Source of the DNA: JAKZVK01 sp965261065
GTDB taxonomy: Bacteria; Acidobacteriota; Terriglobia; Bryobacterales; UBA6623
DNA length: 64,000 nucleotides
Direction: 5' to 3'
NCBI GenBank assembly: GCA_965261065.1
Contig: OZ253444.1
Coordinates: 1,178,001-1,242,000, forward strand
A program made the position numbers and the translations under genes. Position 1 is the first letter of the stretch; each line of letters begins with the position of its first letter. The notes beneath the pieces were generated by a model. It did no database searches, was not told where the DNA came from, and worked only from the letters and a program-made list of their open reading frames with translations. Shown one piece after another: positions 27,774 to 37,315 of this stretch.

Positions 27774-30212
27774 GTGCCACACCCATTCATTCGAACCCTT
27801 GCCGCCGGCGTCGTCGCGATGTTGACGGCCCTGCCCGCCTTGGCCGCCGGGCCGGAATTGCTGCGGCTCGACCCTCCGGGCGGCCGGCGGGGCTCCGCCG
27901 TAAAGCTGACCGTCAACGGCTACGGCCTCGACAACGAAGCCCAGGTCCACTCGACCCTGCCCGGCTCGTTCACCGCACTCAGCGCGGCCAAGGACGGAAT
28001 GGGCATGGGCCGCGATCTACTATTCCTGGTCGAGATCGCACCCGATGCACCCATCGGCCTCTACCAGGTGCGGATCCAGACCGAGCAGGGCCTCTCGAAC
28101 ATCCTACTGTTCAGCGTGGGCGCTTTCCCGGAAGTCACCGAAGCCGAGATCGAAGCGGAAGACGGAAACACCAACGATGAGCCCGCGACCGCGGAGTCCG
28201 TTGACACGCCTGTGATCGTGAACGCGTCGCTCGAAGGGGCCGAGCGGGACGTCTACCGCTTCCAGGCCAAGGCGGGGCAACGACTGGTCTTCGAGGTCGA
28301 GGGCCGCCGCGCGGGTTCGGCGCTCGATCCGGCGCTACGGGTTTTCGATGAGCAGGGCCGCGTGATCGGCCGCAACAATGACGCCCCCAGCTTGGGAGTG
28401 GATCCGCGGGCAGCCGTTACGTTCGAGGCAGCGGGCGAATACTTCGTCGAAGTTCACGACGCGCGCTTCAGCGAGCAAAAGCAGAACTTCTACCGCTTGA
28501 AGATCGGCGACTTCGCCTACGCCGAGGCCATGTTCCCGCTGGGCTGGACTCGCGGCGAGCCCGTGGAGGTGGAACTCTCCGGAGGCAGCTTCGACCAGCC
28601 CGTCACGGTTCGCCCACAATTGAGCGGCCTCGGCCCGGAGGCGGCATTCGGGTTCGTTCGGATCCCCGGGCCGCCCGGCAGCCTCCCGCTGCCACTACGC
28701 CTGAGCGACGGACCCGAGGCACTCGAGTCAGCCACCGCTCACCAGGGCCCCACGCCGATCGAGCCGGAAACCGTGCTCAACGCGCGCATCGCTAAGCCCG
28801 GAGAGAAGGACCGCTACCGGCTCCCGGTCAAGCCCGGCGAGAACTGGTTCATCGAGTTGCGTGCAGCGGACTTGGGGACTTCGCAACTGTACGGCGTCCT
28901 CAACTTGTATGACGGTGAAGGCAATCCGCTCGCGGAAGCGGGATACGAAACCGGCGAGCAGAACCCCAACGCCGTGCTCGCAAGGTTCCGGCCTAATTCT
29001 CAACCCGCCGCCGCACTCGAGATCCCGCCGGGCGTCGAAGAGCTAGTGATCGAAGTGGAAGACCTGTTGGACCGTGGCGGACCCGGCTTCGGGTACCGGC
29101 TGTCGGCGCGCAAGCATCCTCCGGACTTCTTGCTCACCATCGACTCGCCGTACATCAACATCCCCCAGCGTGGCAGCGCCGTCGTCAACGTTACGGTCGA
29201 GCGGCGCGGCTACTGGAGGCCTCTGCAGTTGAGCCTGGCGGGGGTGCCCGACGATCTCATGGTCGAGGGAGGGTTTGTCCTCGCCGAGTCGGACACGCGC
29301 CGGACGGTGCGCCGCTTCCAGCAAGGCATCCTGGTCATCACGCCAAGGCCCGGTGCCGAGCGGCGGACCCTGAAGCTCGATGTATGGGGCGAGGCCGTCG
29401 ACGAGGACGGTACGCGCATCCGCCGGCGGGCGCAAGGGTCCGGTATGGTCACGGCGGTGAGCGGGCGCAATCAAAAACCGTTCGTTGCGCCTTGGCTCAA
29501 TTTGCCGCTGCCGGCGGCGGTGACACCGGAGTTGCCCGCCACGCTCGAAGTGCTGACGCCGCGGTACGTGCGGCTTCTGGCCGGCATGTCGCATGAGGTC
29601 AGGTGGGCGTTTACGTCCCGGCGGGACGGTATCGAGCCACCAGAAGAAGTGAGTTTTGTCGGCCAAAGCGGCGGACAGTTCAACACCACGCGCCGGAAGA
29701 AGAAAGACAAGAGCGCCATGCAGGGGTCACTGATGGTCCACACCACCGAGAGGACCACGGTCACCAAAGTCGACGTGGCTCTCAGCGCGACGGTTGAGAT
29801 CGATGGCCGGGAGGAAACGATCTACTCGGTGCCGATTCGCTTCGACATGGTGGAGGGCTACCGCATCGAGCCCGCCACCGAGATCACGTCTATCCAGCCG
29901 GGAGGCACGAGCGACTTGACGGGAACGGTGTCGCGCGAGCCGGAGTTCACCTCCTCGGTGAACCTAAGCGCGCAGAACCTGCCCCTGGGGGTTGAATGTG
30001 AAGCGTTCGACTTGGGACCGCAAGACACGGAGTACCGGCTGCGGTGCCGCGCCGAGGAGTCGGCCCAACCCGGCGAGTATTCGATCGAGCTGATCACGCG
30101 CGCCACGCTGGTGGGTCCGGATAATACCAGCGTGCCCTATCGGGTTTCGCCGGTGGAGACGCAACTCGTTGTAGCCGGGAGCGCAAAGCCGGCCGAGCGT
30201 GCGTCGCGATAA
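27774..30212 (+). CDS. Large secreted protein with pre-peptidase C-terminal-like domains
   Basis: The 812-residue protein starts at GTG 27774 with a signal peptide (ending ALPALAAG). A beta-sandwich with PPGGRRGSAVKLTVNGYGL resembles an IPT/TIG fold. At about 150-235 is a PPC-type domain (DVYRFQAKAGQRLVFEVEGRR, DPALRVFDEQG, GEYFVEVHD). A second PPC-like unit lies at about 345-430. The remaining part is beta-rich without a catalytic motif. Such proteins are common in Planctomycetes and Acidobacteria and bind surfaces or substrates. Confidence 0.75.
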   Translation: MPHPFIRTLAAGVVAMLTALPALAAGPELLRLDPPGGRRGSAVKLTVNGYGLDNEAQVHSTLPGSFTALSAAKDGMGMGRDLLFLVEIAPDAPIGLYQVRIQTEQGLSNILLFSVGAFPEVTEAEIEAEDGNTNDEPATAESVDTPVIVNASLEGAERDVYRFQAKAGQRLVFEVEGRRAGSALDPALRVFDEQGRVIGRNNDAPSLGVDPRAAVTFEAAGEYFVEVHDARFSEQKQNFYRLKIGDFAYAEAMFPLGWTRGEPVEVELSGGSFDQPVTVRPQLSGLGPEAAFGFVRIPGPPGSLPLPLRLSDGPEALESATAHQGPTPIEPETVLNARIAKPGEKDRYRLPVKPGENWFIELRAADLGTSQLYGVLNLYDGEGNPLAEAGYETGEQNPNAVLARFRPNSQPAAALEIPPGVEELVIEVEDLLDRGGPGFGYRLSARKHPPDFLLTIDSPYINIPQRGSAVVNVTVERRGYWRPLQLSLAGVPDDLMVEGGFVLAESDTRRTVRRFQQGILVITPRPGAERRTLKLDVWGEAVDEDGTRIRRRAQGSGMVTAVSGRNQKPFVAPWLNLPLPAAVTPELPATLEVLTPRYVRLLAGMSHEVRWAFTSRRDGIEPPEEVSFVGQSGGQFNTTRRKKKDKSAMQGSLMVHTTERTTVTKVDVALSATVEIDGREETIYSVPIRFDMVEGYRIEPATEITSIQPGGTSDLTGTVSREPEFTSSVNLSAQNLPLGVECEAFDLGPQDTEYRLRCRAEESAQPGEYSIELITRATLVGPDNTSVPYRVSPVETQLVVAGSAKPAERASR

Positions 30213-30239
30213 GAGACTCACGATGCTGGAGGGCCGGCC

Positions 30240-30938
30240 ATGCCAAGCCGTCGGATTTTCATCGGGCTCCTCGCCTCTTTGACGGTCGCCGTCGCAGCCG
30301 CAGTTGGGTGCCAAGTCGAAACCGCGACCTCGGCGACTCCTCGCGAGCAGGACTCCAGCTATCAACGACTGAAGAAAATGGTCACCGGCGACTACGCCGA
30401 CACCTGGTGGTGGGACATGCGTGGCGAGTGGAGTCCCAGGATGAAGCTGTGGGTGGTCTCCGCCGATCCGCCAGAGCGGCCAACGGTTCTGCGCCTCAGT
30501 CCCGAGCGACAGGGTCAGCCGGAGGTCACGTTGCACTTGGAACCCGGCTACGGGACCGACGGCCGCTGGTACGGCCCCAGGGTTGGAGAGGAAGCGATCG
30601 TCGAAGGCATCCCGCGGACCCTCAGCTTGCGGCCCTTTCACCTCACGTTGGAGAACGCCCGTGTCCGATCGCTGAACGGTAAGCAGTGGGGGCCTCGCCC
30701 CGCCGTCCGGCTCTCGACCGAGCCGTCATCGGTCGTGCGCGGCGAGGGTGCGACCCTCCAGTGGACGGCAGAGAACGCGCTTTCGGTCGCGCTTAATCAA
30801 GAGATCGGCCGGGTCGAACCCACAGGCCGCCGCGAAGTCTTCCCTGAGCGGACTACGACGTACACGGTCACGGTTCGCGGCCACGGCGGAGAGGCTTCGG
30901 CGACTGCCACGGTCACCGTCAAAGAACCTCACCGTTAG
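30240..30938 (+). CDS. Hypothetical lipoprotein with Ig-like C-terminal region
   Basis: The 232-residue protein starts 27 bases after the preceding gene and is probably in the same transcript. The N-terminus has a lipobox (AAAVGC), so it is lipid-anchored. The C-terminal about 75 residues form a beta-sandwich of bacterial Ig type: SVVRGEGATLQWTAENA, then TTTYTVTVRGHGGEASATATV. No enzyme motif is visible. Confidence 0.7.
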   Translation: MPSRRIFIGLLASLTVAVAAAVGCQVETATSATPREQDSSYQRLKKMVTGDYADTWWWDMRGEWSPRMKLWVVSADPPERPTVLRLSPERQGQPEVTLHLEPGYGTDGRWYGPRVGEEAIVEGIPRTLSLRPFHLTLENARVRSLNGKQWGPRPAVRLSTEPSSVVRGEGATLQWTAENALSVALNQEIGRVEPTGRREVFPERTTTYTVTVRGHGGEASATATVTVKEPHR

Positions 30939-30967
30939 GTTAGGGGCCATGACCGTCGGCATCCTAC

Positions 30968-31105
30968 TCAGGCTTCACACTATCGCCGGAGTGCTGGGCT
31001 CGAATCCGCGCGAACCCAAGAAACCGAGCCGGAACGCAAGTGACGGGCAAATCCGCTCGGCTCGGCAGGCAAGCGCGGCCCTTTTCCCGAGGCAACAAGA
31101 AACAG
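30968..31105 (+). repeat. Dispersed intergenic repeat, copy 3
   Basis: It shares CGAACCCAAGAAACCGAGCC, then GAACGCAAGTGA and AAATCCGCTCGG with the copies at 1825 and 2185, about 29 kb away. It lies between a lipoprotein gene and the DUF3604 gene and contains no coding frame. Confidence 0.7.
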
Positions 31106-31174
31106 ATCACCCCCATTGAGCAAGCTGACCGAAGGCCTGCGGACAAGTAATCCCGCCGACCGCCTGATACCCTA

Positions 31175-33574
31175 GTGTCCGTGCCGCGTCTCGATTCCTG
31201 GCTGTTCCCGCGCGCGATCTTCCTGCTCTTCCTCACCGCGCTCGTTGCCTGGTCGCAGCTCCCCTACCGCGGGCCGGGGTTGCGGCCCAATCCGAAGGTC
31301 GAGCGGGCCTTCCGCGAAGTCACCGAACTCACCACCGGTCTGCGCGAAGACGACCACCCGTCGCTTTCCTCGAACAGGCGCGAGGCGTGGATCGCCTGGG
31401 TGTCTTACTCCGAAGCGGCGGACAGCAGCCTCATCCTTGCCCGCTCGATCGAGGCCGGGGAGACCGACTGGTCGCCGGCGGTGCCCGTCACCGACACCGC
31501 CGGCGACTACTACAAACCCGCTATCGCTATGGACGGCGACTCGCTCGTCTGGGTTGTTTGGCCGGCGCAGGTCGACGGCAACTGGGACCTCTACAGCCGA
31601 ACACGCGACGCCGGCGGGGCCTGGTCCACGGCCGAGCGCCTCACCAACCACCCCGGCCCCGATCAAATCCCCCGCATCGCCGTGTCGAACGGACGCGTCA
31701 TGGTCGTCTGGCAAGGCATCCGCAACGGTAGCCTCGACATTCTTTACCGAATCCACGAAGACGGTACGTGGGGCCCTGAGGGATTCGTGACCGAGAACCG
31801 TGCGAACGACTGGGAGCCGGTCGTCGCCGGCGACTCCCGCGGCGATTTCCATGTCGCTTGGGACAGCTACCGCAACGACTACGACGTACTGCTTCGTACG
31901 TGGTCGGCGGGCCGCTGGGGCGAGGAGATGGCCGTTGCCGCGTCACCCCGGCTCGAGAACCGGCCGGACCTCTCCATCGACGGACAGGATCGGGTGTGGA
32001 TCACCTGGGAAACAGGTCCCGAAGCCTGGGCGAGCGACTCCGCCACCAAGGGGCTCCGTGCTGAAGGCCGCCGAGTCGGTATCGCCTGCCTGCAGGGCGG
32101 GAAGGTCCGCCGGCCTGTCGAAGCCGAGAAAGAACTGGAGCGTCTCGCCGGTTGGGAGACGATGGAAGCGCCCGCCATCGCCGTTGGCACCGATGGGAAG
32201 CTGCGGCTTTTCTTCCGCCACCATGTTCGGCCCCCATGGCTGTCGATCGCAACCACCACCTGGGAAGGCGATCGCTGGACTCCCATCGAGACCCTCTTCA
32301 ACACCGAAGGCCGTATCGACCAACGACTGGCCGTCTCCCCATTGGGAGACGAGATTCTGCTGGTCTACCCCATGGGCTCGCTGCACAATTGGCTCTACGC
32401 GAAACACTTCCAAGCGGGCCCGGCCGTCAGCGGCGCGTCGCACACACCACCGCTCACCGAAGCTGAGGCCCCCGTTGCCAAACCCGCGCCGGCGGCCGAA
32501 CAACGACACTCCTTCCGCGGCTACGACCTCTACTGGGGCGACACGCACCGGCACACCGACATCTCCCTCGGCGGCGGACAGCAGCAGTACCTCGACGGCT
32601 CGCTCACCGACAACTACCGCTACGCCATCGACGCCGCCGACCTCGACTTCCTCGGCACCACCGAAAACACCCGCTACCTCACCCGCCGTTACAACGCCTG
32701 GCGCTCCAAGCAAGCGGCCGACTTGTACACGCATCCCACGATGTTCGCCGGCCTGCACACCTACGAGCGCAGCCAGCACTCACCCTGGGGACATCGCACC
32801 ATCCTCAACCTCGCCCGCGGTTACACCATGGTCCCCGCCTCGTACGTCACCGGCGACCTCGGCGTCAGCCCGTGGGGCCTGTGGGCAGCGCTGCGCGGGA
32901 CGAAGGCTATTACCATCCCCCATCACATCGCGTTCATCGACAAGCAGGTCAGTTGGGACTACCACGACCCGAAGTTCGAGCGCCTGGTGGAAATCTTTCA
33001 AGGGTTTCGCGGGAGCTACGAGTACGTCGATTCACCGGACGAAGTGGCGCGGCCCGAGTACCGGAAGTATTCCGAGAATCGAGGCTTCCGCCGCAAGCCC
33101 TACGAGCGCGACAGCAAGAGCTTCGTCTGGGACGCCTTGGCGCGCAAGCGCAAGCTCGGCTTCATCGCCAGCTCCGATCATCTGTCGACGCACAACGCCT
33201 TCGCCGCTGTCTATGCGAAGGGAGCCGACCGCGAATCGCTCTTCGAGGCCATGTATGACCGCAGGACGTACGCCGCCACGGACCGCATCGTGGTCGAGTT
33301 CTCGATCGACGGCCATTTGATGGGAGAAGAGATCACCATCGCAGGCAAGCCGGAGCTGAAGGTCGCGATCCAGGGAACGGCGCCCTTGAAGCAAGCGGAC
33401 ATCATCAAGGAAGGGAAGTTCATCTTCACAACGCAGCCAGGGCAACCCACCACCGACTTCACCTTCCGCGACGAGAAGTTCGACGGCACTGAATGTTACT
33501 ACTATGTCCGAGTCATTCAAACGAACAAGCAGATGGCCTGGGCCAGCCCGATCTGGGTCCGCCGCGAGAAGTAA
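31175..33574 (+). CDS. DUF3604-family secreted protein
   Basis: The 799-residue protein starts at GTG and has a signal peptide (about 1-27). The first 420 residues are beta-propeller-like, with repeated SxDGxDRVWxTWE and VWWxxxx strands. The C-terminal part from about 450 has DLYWGDTHRHTD, ITIPHHIAF, and SSDHLSTHNAF, the H-x-H-x-D and H-x-x motifs of the DUF3604 (PHP-like) hydrolase fold. The metal-binding residues are present, so a phosphoesterase or amidohydrolase reaction is plausible. The next gene, a DHDPS-type aldolase, starts 26 bases later. Confidence 0.85.
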   Translation: MSVPRLDSWLFPRAIFLLFLTALVAWSQLPYRGPGLRPNPKVERAFREVTELTTGLREDDHPSLSSNRREAWIAWVSYSEAADSSLILARSIEAGETDWSPAVPVTDTAGDYYKPAIAMDGDSLVWVVWPAQVDGNWDLYSRTRDAGGAWSTAERLTNHPGPDQIPRIAVSNGRVMVVWQGIRNGSLDILYRIHEDGTWGPEGFVTENRANDWEPVVAGDSRGDFHVAWDSYRNDYDVLLRTWSAGRWGEEMAVAASPRLENRPDLSIDGQDRVWITWETGPEAWASDSATKGLRAEGRRVGIACLQGGKVRRPVEAEKELERLAGWETMEAPAIAVGTDGKLRLFFRHHVRPPWLSIATTTWEGDRWTPIETLFNTEGRIDQRLAVSPLGDEILLVYPMGSLHNWLYAKHFQAGPAVSGASHTPPLTEAEAPVAKPAPAAEQRHSFRGYDLYWGDTHRHTDISLGGGQQQYLDGSLTDNYRYAIDAADLDFLGTTENTRYLTRRYNAWRSKQAADLYTHPTMFAGLHTYERSQHSPWGHRTILNLARGYTMVPASYVTGDLGVSPWGLWAALRGTKAITIPHHIAFIDKQVSWDYHDPKFERLVEIFQGFRGSYEYVDSPDEVARPEYRKYSENRGFRRKPYERDSKSFVWDALARKRKLGFIASSDHLSTHNAFAAVYAKGADRESLFEAMYDRRTYAATDRIVVEFSIDGHLMGEEITIAGKPELKVAIQGTAPLKQADIIKEGKFIFTTQPGQPTTDFTFRDEKFDGTECYYYVRVIQTNKQMAWASPIWVRREK

Positions 33575-33600
33575 GAACACTCGACAAGAAAGGGAACACC

Positions 33601-34539
33601 ATGGACTTGACAGAGGTTAAGCGAACCCTACGCGGGCCGATGATCCCGGTCATCACCAATCTCAACGATGACCTGTCGATCAACCACGCCGCCATCACCG
33701 AGAACGTCCGCTATGTCGTCGAGCGCGGCATCACTACCGGACACGGCGTGCTGCTGGCGGCGGGCGCCGGCGGCGACTTCCCGATGCTCACCGTCGCTGA
33801 ACGCAAGGCCGTCTCGGAAACGATCGCCAAGGCCGCGGACGGTCGCGCCCCGGTCGTGGTCGGCGCGCAGGATACCAACGTCACCACCATGATCGAGATG
33901 GCGCAGTGTGCCGAGCAGATCGGCGCGTACGCCATCCAAATGGCGCCGGGCTTCTACTACGAATCATCAGCCGAAGATTGCCTGCGCGTGTTCCAAGCGG
34001 TGCACGACGCGACCAGCCGCGTCGGCATCATCATCTACAACACCCACTGGGAGGGCTACAATCTGTCCCTCGACCAGGTCTCGCGGCTGGCCGAGTTGCC
34101 GCGTTGTGTCGCGTTGAAATGGTCGTCGTCCGAGGGGAGTGGCGCGATCCTACGCGGGGTGGCTCGATTCGTCGAACAGCTAGCCGTCATCGACAACTCG
34201 GGGATGCAAGTCATGAACCACCTGTTAGGGGGCACGGGTTACATCACCCACCTGGCGACGATTTGGCCCGAGCACGATCTCGACGTGTGGCGGTTGCTCG
34301 AGGCCGCCGACTACGAGGCCGCGCAGCAGAAGATCACCACCATCAACTGGCCCTGGTCGGACTTCCGCGCCAAGATGTGGAAGCGGACGGGCGCCGAGAG
34401 TCCGGTCATCAAAGCGGCCCTCGAGCTGTGCGGCCGGCCCGGCGGCCCCAGCCGCCTCCCAAATCGCTCGCTCAACGCGGAAGAACGCGACGAGCTACAT
34501 CAGTTGTTCGCCCGCATCGGCGTCCCCGACTTGAAGTAA
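33601..34539 (+). CDS. Dihydrodipicolinate synthase-family aldolase
   Basis: The 312-residue protein starts at ATG 33601 with AAAGGGA 5 bases upstream. The TIM-barrel aldolase has the Schiff-base lysine K173 (CVALKWSSS) and the catalytic tyrosine Y146 (IIYNTHW); the G-x-G site is replaced by LLAAGAGGDFP. It may be a KDG-type or sialic-acid-type aldolase rather than DapA, as the DapA threonines near residue 45 are not conserved. It lies 26 bases after the DUF3604 gene and is probably cotranscribed. Confidence 0.88.
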   Translation: MDLTEVKRTLRGPMIPVITNLNDDLSINHAAITENVRYVVERGITTGHGVLLAAGAGGDFPMLTVAERKAVSETIAKAADGRAPVVVGAQDTNVTTMIEMAQCAEQIGAYAIQMAPGFYYESSAEDCLRVFQAVHDATSRVGIIIYNTHWEGYNLSLDQVSRLAELPRCVALKWSSSEGSGAILRGVARFVEQLAVIDNSGMQVMNHLLGGTGYITHLATIWPEHDLDVWRLLEAADYEAAQQKITTINWPWSDFRAKMWKRTGAESPVIKAALELCGRPGGPSRLPNRSLNAEERDELHQLFARIGVPDLK

Positions 34540-34547
34540 GCCCCGCG

Positions 34548-34757
34548 AAAAGCCGCGAGCTGCCGAGCGTCCCCATCTCAGACACCACCCGCTCCCGGTG
34601 CTTTTCATACGCATCGGTGGTTTTCCACCGCACAAGCCGCACGAGAGCCTCTCGGAAAGGGCCTTCCAGTTCCTTTAGTGTGAGCAAGATAACAATTTGG
34701 CCAAGAATTTGCAGTAAACCCGAACCAGTCATAGAGACAGCTCTGAAGAGGTGACCT
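34548..34757 (+). promoter_or_regulatory. Duplicated leader region of the first TPR paralog
   Basis: This block upstream of the gene at 34758 matches the block at 35898-36099 at many positions: AAAAGCCGCGAG, CCCATCTCA, ACGCATCGGTGG, GTGTGAGCAA and CAATTTGGCC-type stretches. GGTGG and CCACC form a small hairpin here. Retention beside both paralogs suggests a shared control element. Confidence 0.5.
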
Positions 34758-35837
34758 ATGCGGTTCTCAACCGACCATCCACACACGACCCCAAGGGCCT
34801 TGTCGCTCTCACTAGCAGTCCTCTCCCTCACACTCCTCGTGCCCAACCCGGCTTGGACTCAGAACGGGACATCTTCCCGAACAGCCCAGTCGTTCTCTCC
34901 GCGCAGCCGAATGAACACAGGCCGGACGAACACAGGGGCGGTCGCACGAACCCCGGCCTCTGGCCGCACGTCAAGCCCGCAACCCGTAAGCTGCCCGCCG
35001 AGCTACTCGGGTAACCGGACATCGGGCTACTCGGGTTACCGGAGCGAACAAGTGGCCAGTTTCTACACACTGGAACGGGCAAGATCGCGCTTCGTCGGCC
35101 GGTCATACCCCTCTTACGGTAGGCGCCGGTCCTCGGGCTACGTCTCCGGCCTCTCCCGCCGATCAAAGCAGTCGTTTGTCAGCATCACGACCCTGGCGGC
35201 CCCCAAGCCCGCGCGCAAGGCCTACAAGAAGGCGACGAAAGAAATGAACAAGAGCACGCCCGACCTCCAGGTCGCGACGCGGCATCTCGAGCAAGCGCTC
35301 GATGAGTATCCCGAGTACGCCGCCGCGTGGACGCTGTTGGGCCGCGTGCGGCGTCAGGGCGGCGACAAGCAGCGCGCCCGCCGGGCCCTGCAGCGGGCAA
35401 CCGAAGTGGATCCAAAGTACCTGGAGCCTTACCCTCAACTGGCTCACATAGCCACCGAGAACAGGGAGTGGGCTGAGGTGCTGCGGCTGTCGAAAGCCAT
35501 GCTGAAGATCAATCCCTACTTCGTGCTCGGCCATTACTACAAGGGTAGTGCTCTGATGAGGACCGGGAACCTCACCGGCGCCGAGAAAGCCTTCCGCGAA
35601 GCCCTCGACACGCCGGACGCCACCCTCTTTCCCGCATCGCATTACATGCTGGCCGAGGTCTACCGCTCTCAGAGACATGTCACCCTCGCCGCTCGCGAGT
35701 ACCGGCTCTATGCCTCCGCCGCCCGCTACGGCCCTGCCGTGGACGAGGCCGTGCGATGGCTCACTGAGTGGGAAGAACTCGCCGTCATCGAAACCGGAGT
35801 TGCCAGGAAGAAGCGAACGAAGAAAAAGAAGAAGTGA
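34758..35837 (+). CDS. Secreted TPR protein, paralog 1
   Basis: The 359-residue protein has a signal peptide (about 14-35) and a low-complexity region rich in S, R, T, P and Y (to about 135), including SGYSGYR and GRRRSSGYVSG. A helical TPR region follows at about 160-335 (LEQALDEYPEYAAAWTLLGR, KAFREALDTPDATL). It ends in a lysine-rich tail (KKRTKKKKK). TPRs mediate protein-protein contact, here likely in the periplasm. It is one of a tandem pair with the gene at 36100. Confidence 0.82.
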   Translation: MRFSTDHPHTTPRALSLSLAVLSLTLLVPNPAWTQNGTSSRTAQSFSPRSRMNTGRTNTGAVARTPASGRTSSPQPVSCPPSYSGNRTSGYSGYRSEQVASFYTLERARSRFVGRSYPSYGRRRSSGYVSGLSRRSKQSFVSITTLAAPKPARKAYKKATKEMNKSTPDLQVATRHLEQALDEYPEYAAAWTLLGRVRRQGGDKQRARRALQRATEVDPKYLEPYPQLAHIATENREWAEVLRLSKAMLKINPYFVLGHYYKGSALMRTGNLTGAEKAFREALDTPDATLFPASHYMLAEVYRSQRHVTLAAREYRLYASAARYGPAVDEAVRWLTEWEELAVIETGVARKKRTKKKKK

Positions 35838-35897
35838 GGCTGAGCAGGCTCGGTAGCCGAACCTACCTAGGTTCAGAAGCCCTGAAGAGGACACAGG

Positions 35898-36099
35898 AAA
35901 AGCCGCGAGCCACCGAGCGGCCCCATCTCAAACGCCAACCCGCCCCCGGTGCTTTTCGTACGCATCGGTGGATTTCAACCGCACAAGGGTCTCTTCGAAT
36001 ACCCCTCGTCCCTTTCGTGTGAGCAACATAGCAATTGGCCCGCAATTTGCAAGAAACGCACCGGCGGCTTCGGTCCGGGCAAAAACCGGGACCAAATAG
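35898..36099 (+). promoter_or_regulatory. Duplicated leader region of the second TPR paralog
   Basis: It is collinear with 34548-34757 and holds the same ordered words, but the GGTGG/CCACC hairpin of the first copy is altered to GGTGG/CAACC. The duplication therefore covers the leader as well as the gene. Confidence 0.5.
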
Positions 36100-37113
36100 G
36101 TGTGCCCTATGCGGTTCTCCATCCACCGTCTCCATACGACCACACGGGCCCTGTTGCTCCCAATCGCAGCCCTCTTCCTCGTCCTGCTTCCGCCCGACCC
36201 GGCATCGGCCCAGCGCAGCCGCATGCCGCTATCGCGCAGTCGCATGAGCACCGGTGCCGTCACACATGCCTCGCCGCCCCCCAGCACGCCAAGCCCACCC
36301 TCCACAAGCACCGGCGGGGGCTACTCGGGTTACAGCCGGTCGGCCAGCTTCGGTGAACTGGAAGCGGCAAGATCGCGGCACTTCTTCCGGACCCATTCCC
36401 TTTACGGTCGCTGGTGCTCGGGCTACGTACCCTACCTGTGCCGCCAATCAAAGGGGTCGTTTGTCAGCATCACGACCCTAGCCGCCCCCAAGACCGCGCG
36501 CAAAGCCTACAAGAAGGCCACGAAAGAAATGAACAAGGGCACGCCCGACTTCCATGTCGCGGTGCGGCATCTCGAGCAAGCACTCGACGAGTATCCTGAG
36601 TACGCCGCCGCCTGGACACTGCTGGGCCGCGTGCGGCGTCGTGCCGGCGACAAGCAACGCGCCAGAGAAGCCTTTCAGCAGGCGATCGAGCTGGACCCAC
36701 GGTACCTGGAGCCCTACCCTCAACTGGCTCACATGGCTACCGAGGACAAGCAGTGGGCGGTGGTCGGCCGCTTGTCAGCAGCCATGCTGAAGATCAATCC
36801 CTACTTCCCGCTAGGCCACTACTACAAGGGCAGCGCTCTGCTGAAGCAGGGCAACCTTACCGACGCGGGCAAAGCTCTCCGCGAGGCCCTCCACGCGCCG
36901 GATGCCCTCCTTTTCCCCGAATCGCACTACATGCTAGGCGAGGTCTACCGCGAGCAGCGCGACGTTACCCTGGCCGCCCGCGAGTACAGGATCTACGCCG
37001 CGTCGGCACGGCACGGCCCGGCGTTGGAGGAAGCCCTACACTGGCTGGCCGCATGGGAAGCACTCGGCGTGATTGAGTCCGAGGCCGCCAGGCAGAAGCG
37101 AAAGAAGAAGTGA
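36100..37113 (+). CDS. Secreted TPR protein, paralog 2
   Basis: The 337-residue protein has a signal peptide and a shorter proline- and serine-rich N-terminal region (STPSPPSTSTGGGYSGYS). Its TPR half is nearly the same as that of paralog 1 (HLEQALDEYPEYAAAWTLLG, FQQAIELDPRYLEPYPQLAH) and it has a short basic tail (RQKRKKK). The N-terminal part is much more diverged than the TPR part. The reading frame is intact. It is followed by a divergent-in-content cytochrome-ankyrin protein 202 bases later. Confidence 0.82.
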   Translation: MCPMRFSIHRLHTTTRALLLPIAALFLVLLPPDPASAQRSRMPLSRSRMSTGAVTHASPPPSTPSPPSTSTGGGYSGYSRSASFGELEAARSRHFFRTHSLYGRWCSGYVPYLCRQSKGSFVSITTLAAPKTARKAYKKATKEMNKGTPDFHVAVRHLEQALDEYPEYAAAWTLLGRVRRRAGDKQRAREAFQQAIELDPRYLEPYPQLAHMATEDKQWAVVGRLSAAMLKINPYFPLGHYYKGSALLKQGNLTDAGKALREALHAPDALLFPESHYMLGEVYREQRDVTLAAREYRIYAASARHGPALEEALHWLAAWEALGVIESEAARQKRKKK

Positions 37114-37315
37114 GAATCTGAGCAAGCCCGGTCCCTTGCCGACCGGTTGCCCCTTCAAGCCCGCTTCCCACCGAGTGGTTGCCAACGAAAATCCATTGTG
37201 GGCCTGGCAAAGCCCGTGTACAATGACCCCAGCACGAAACGAGGCCGCCACGCCTCGTCGAGCATTGGGGCCATGCCACACCGGCCGCGACGCTCCTCTC
37301 GGGAAGGATACGACC

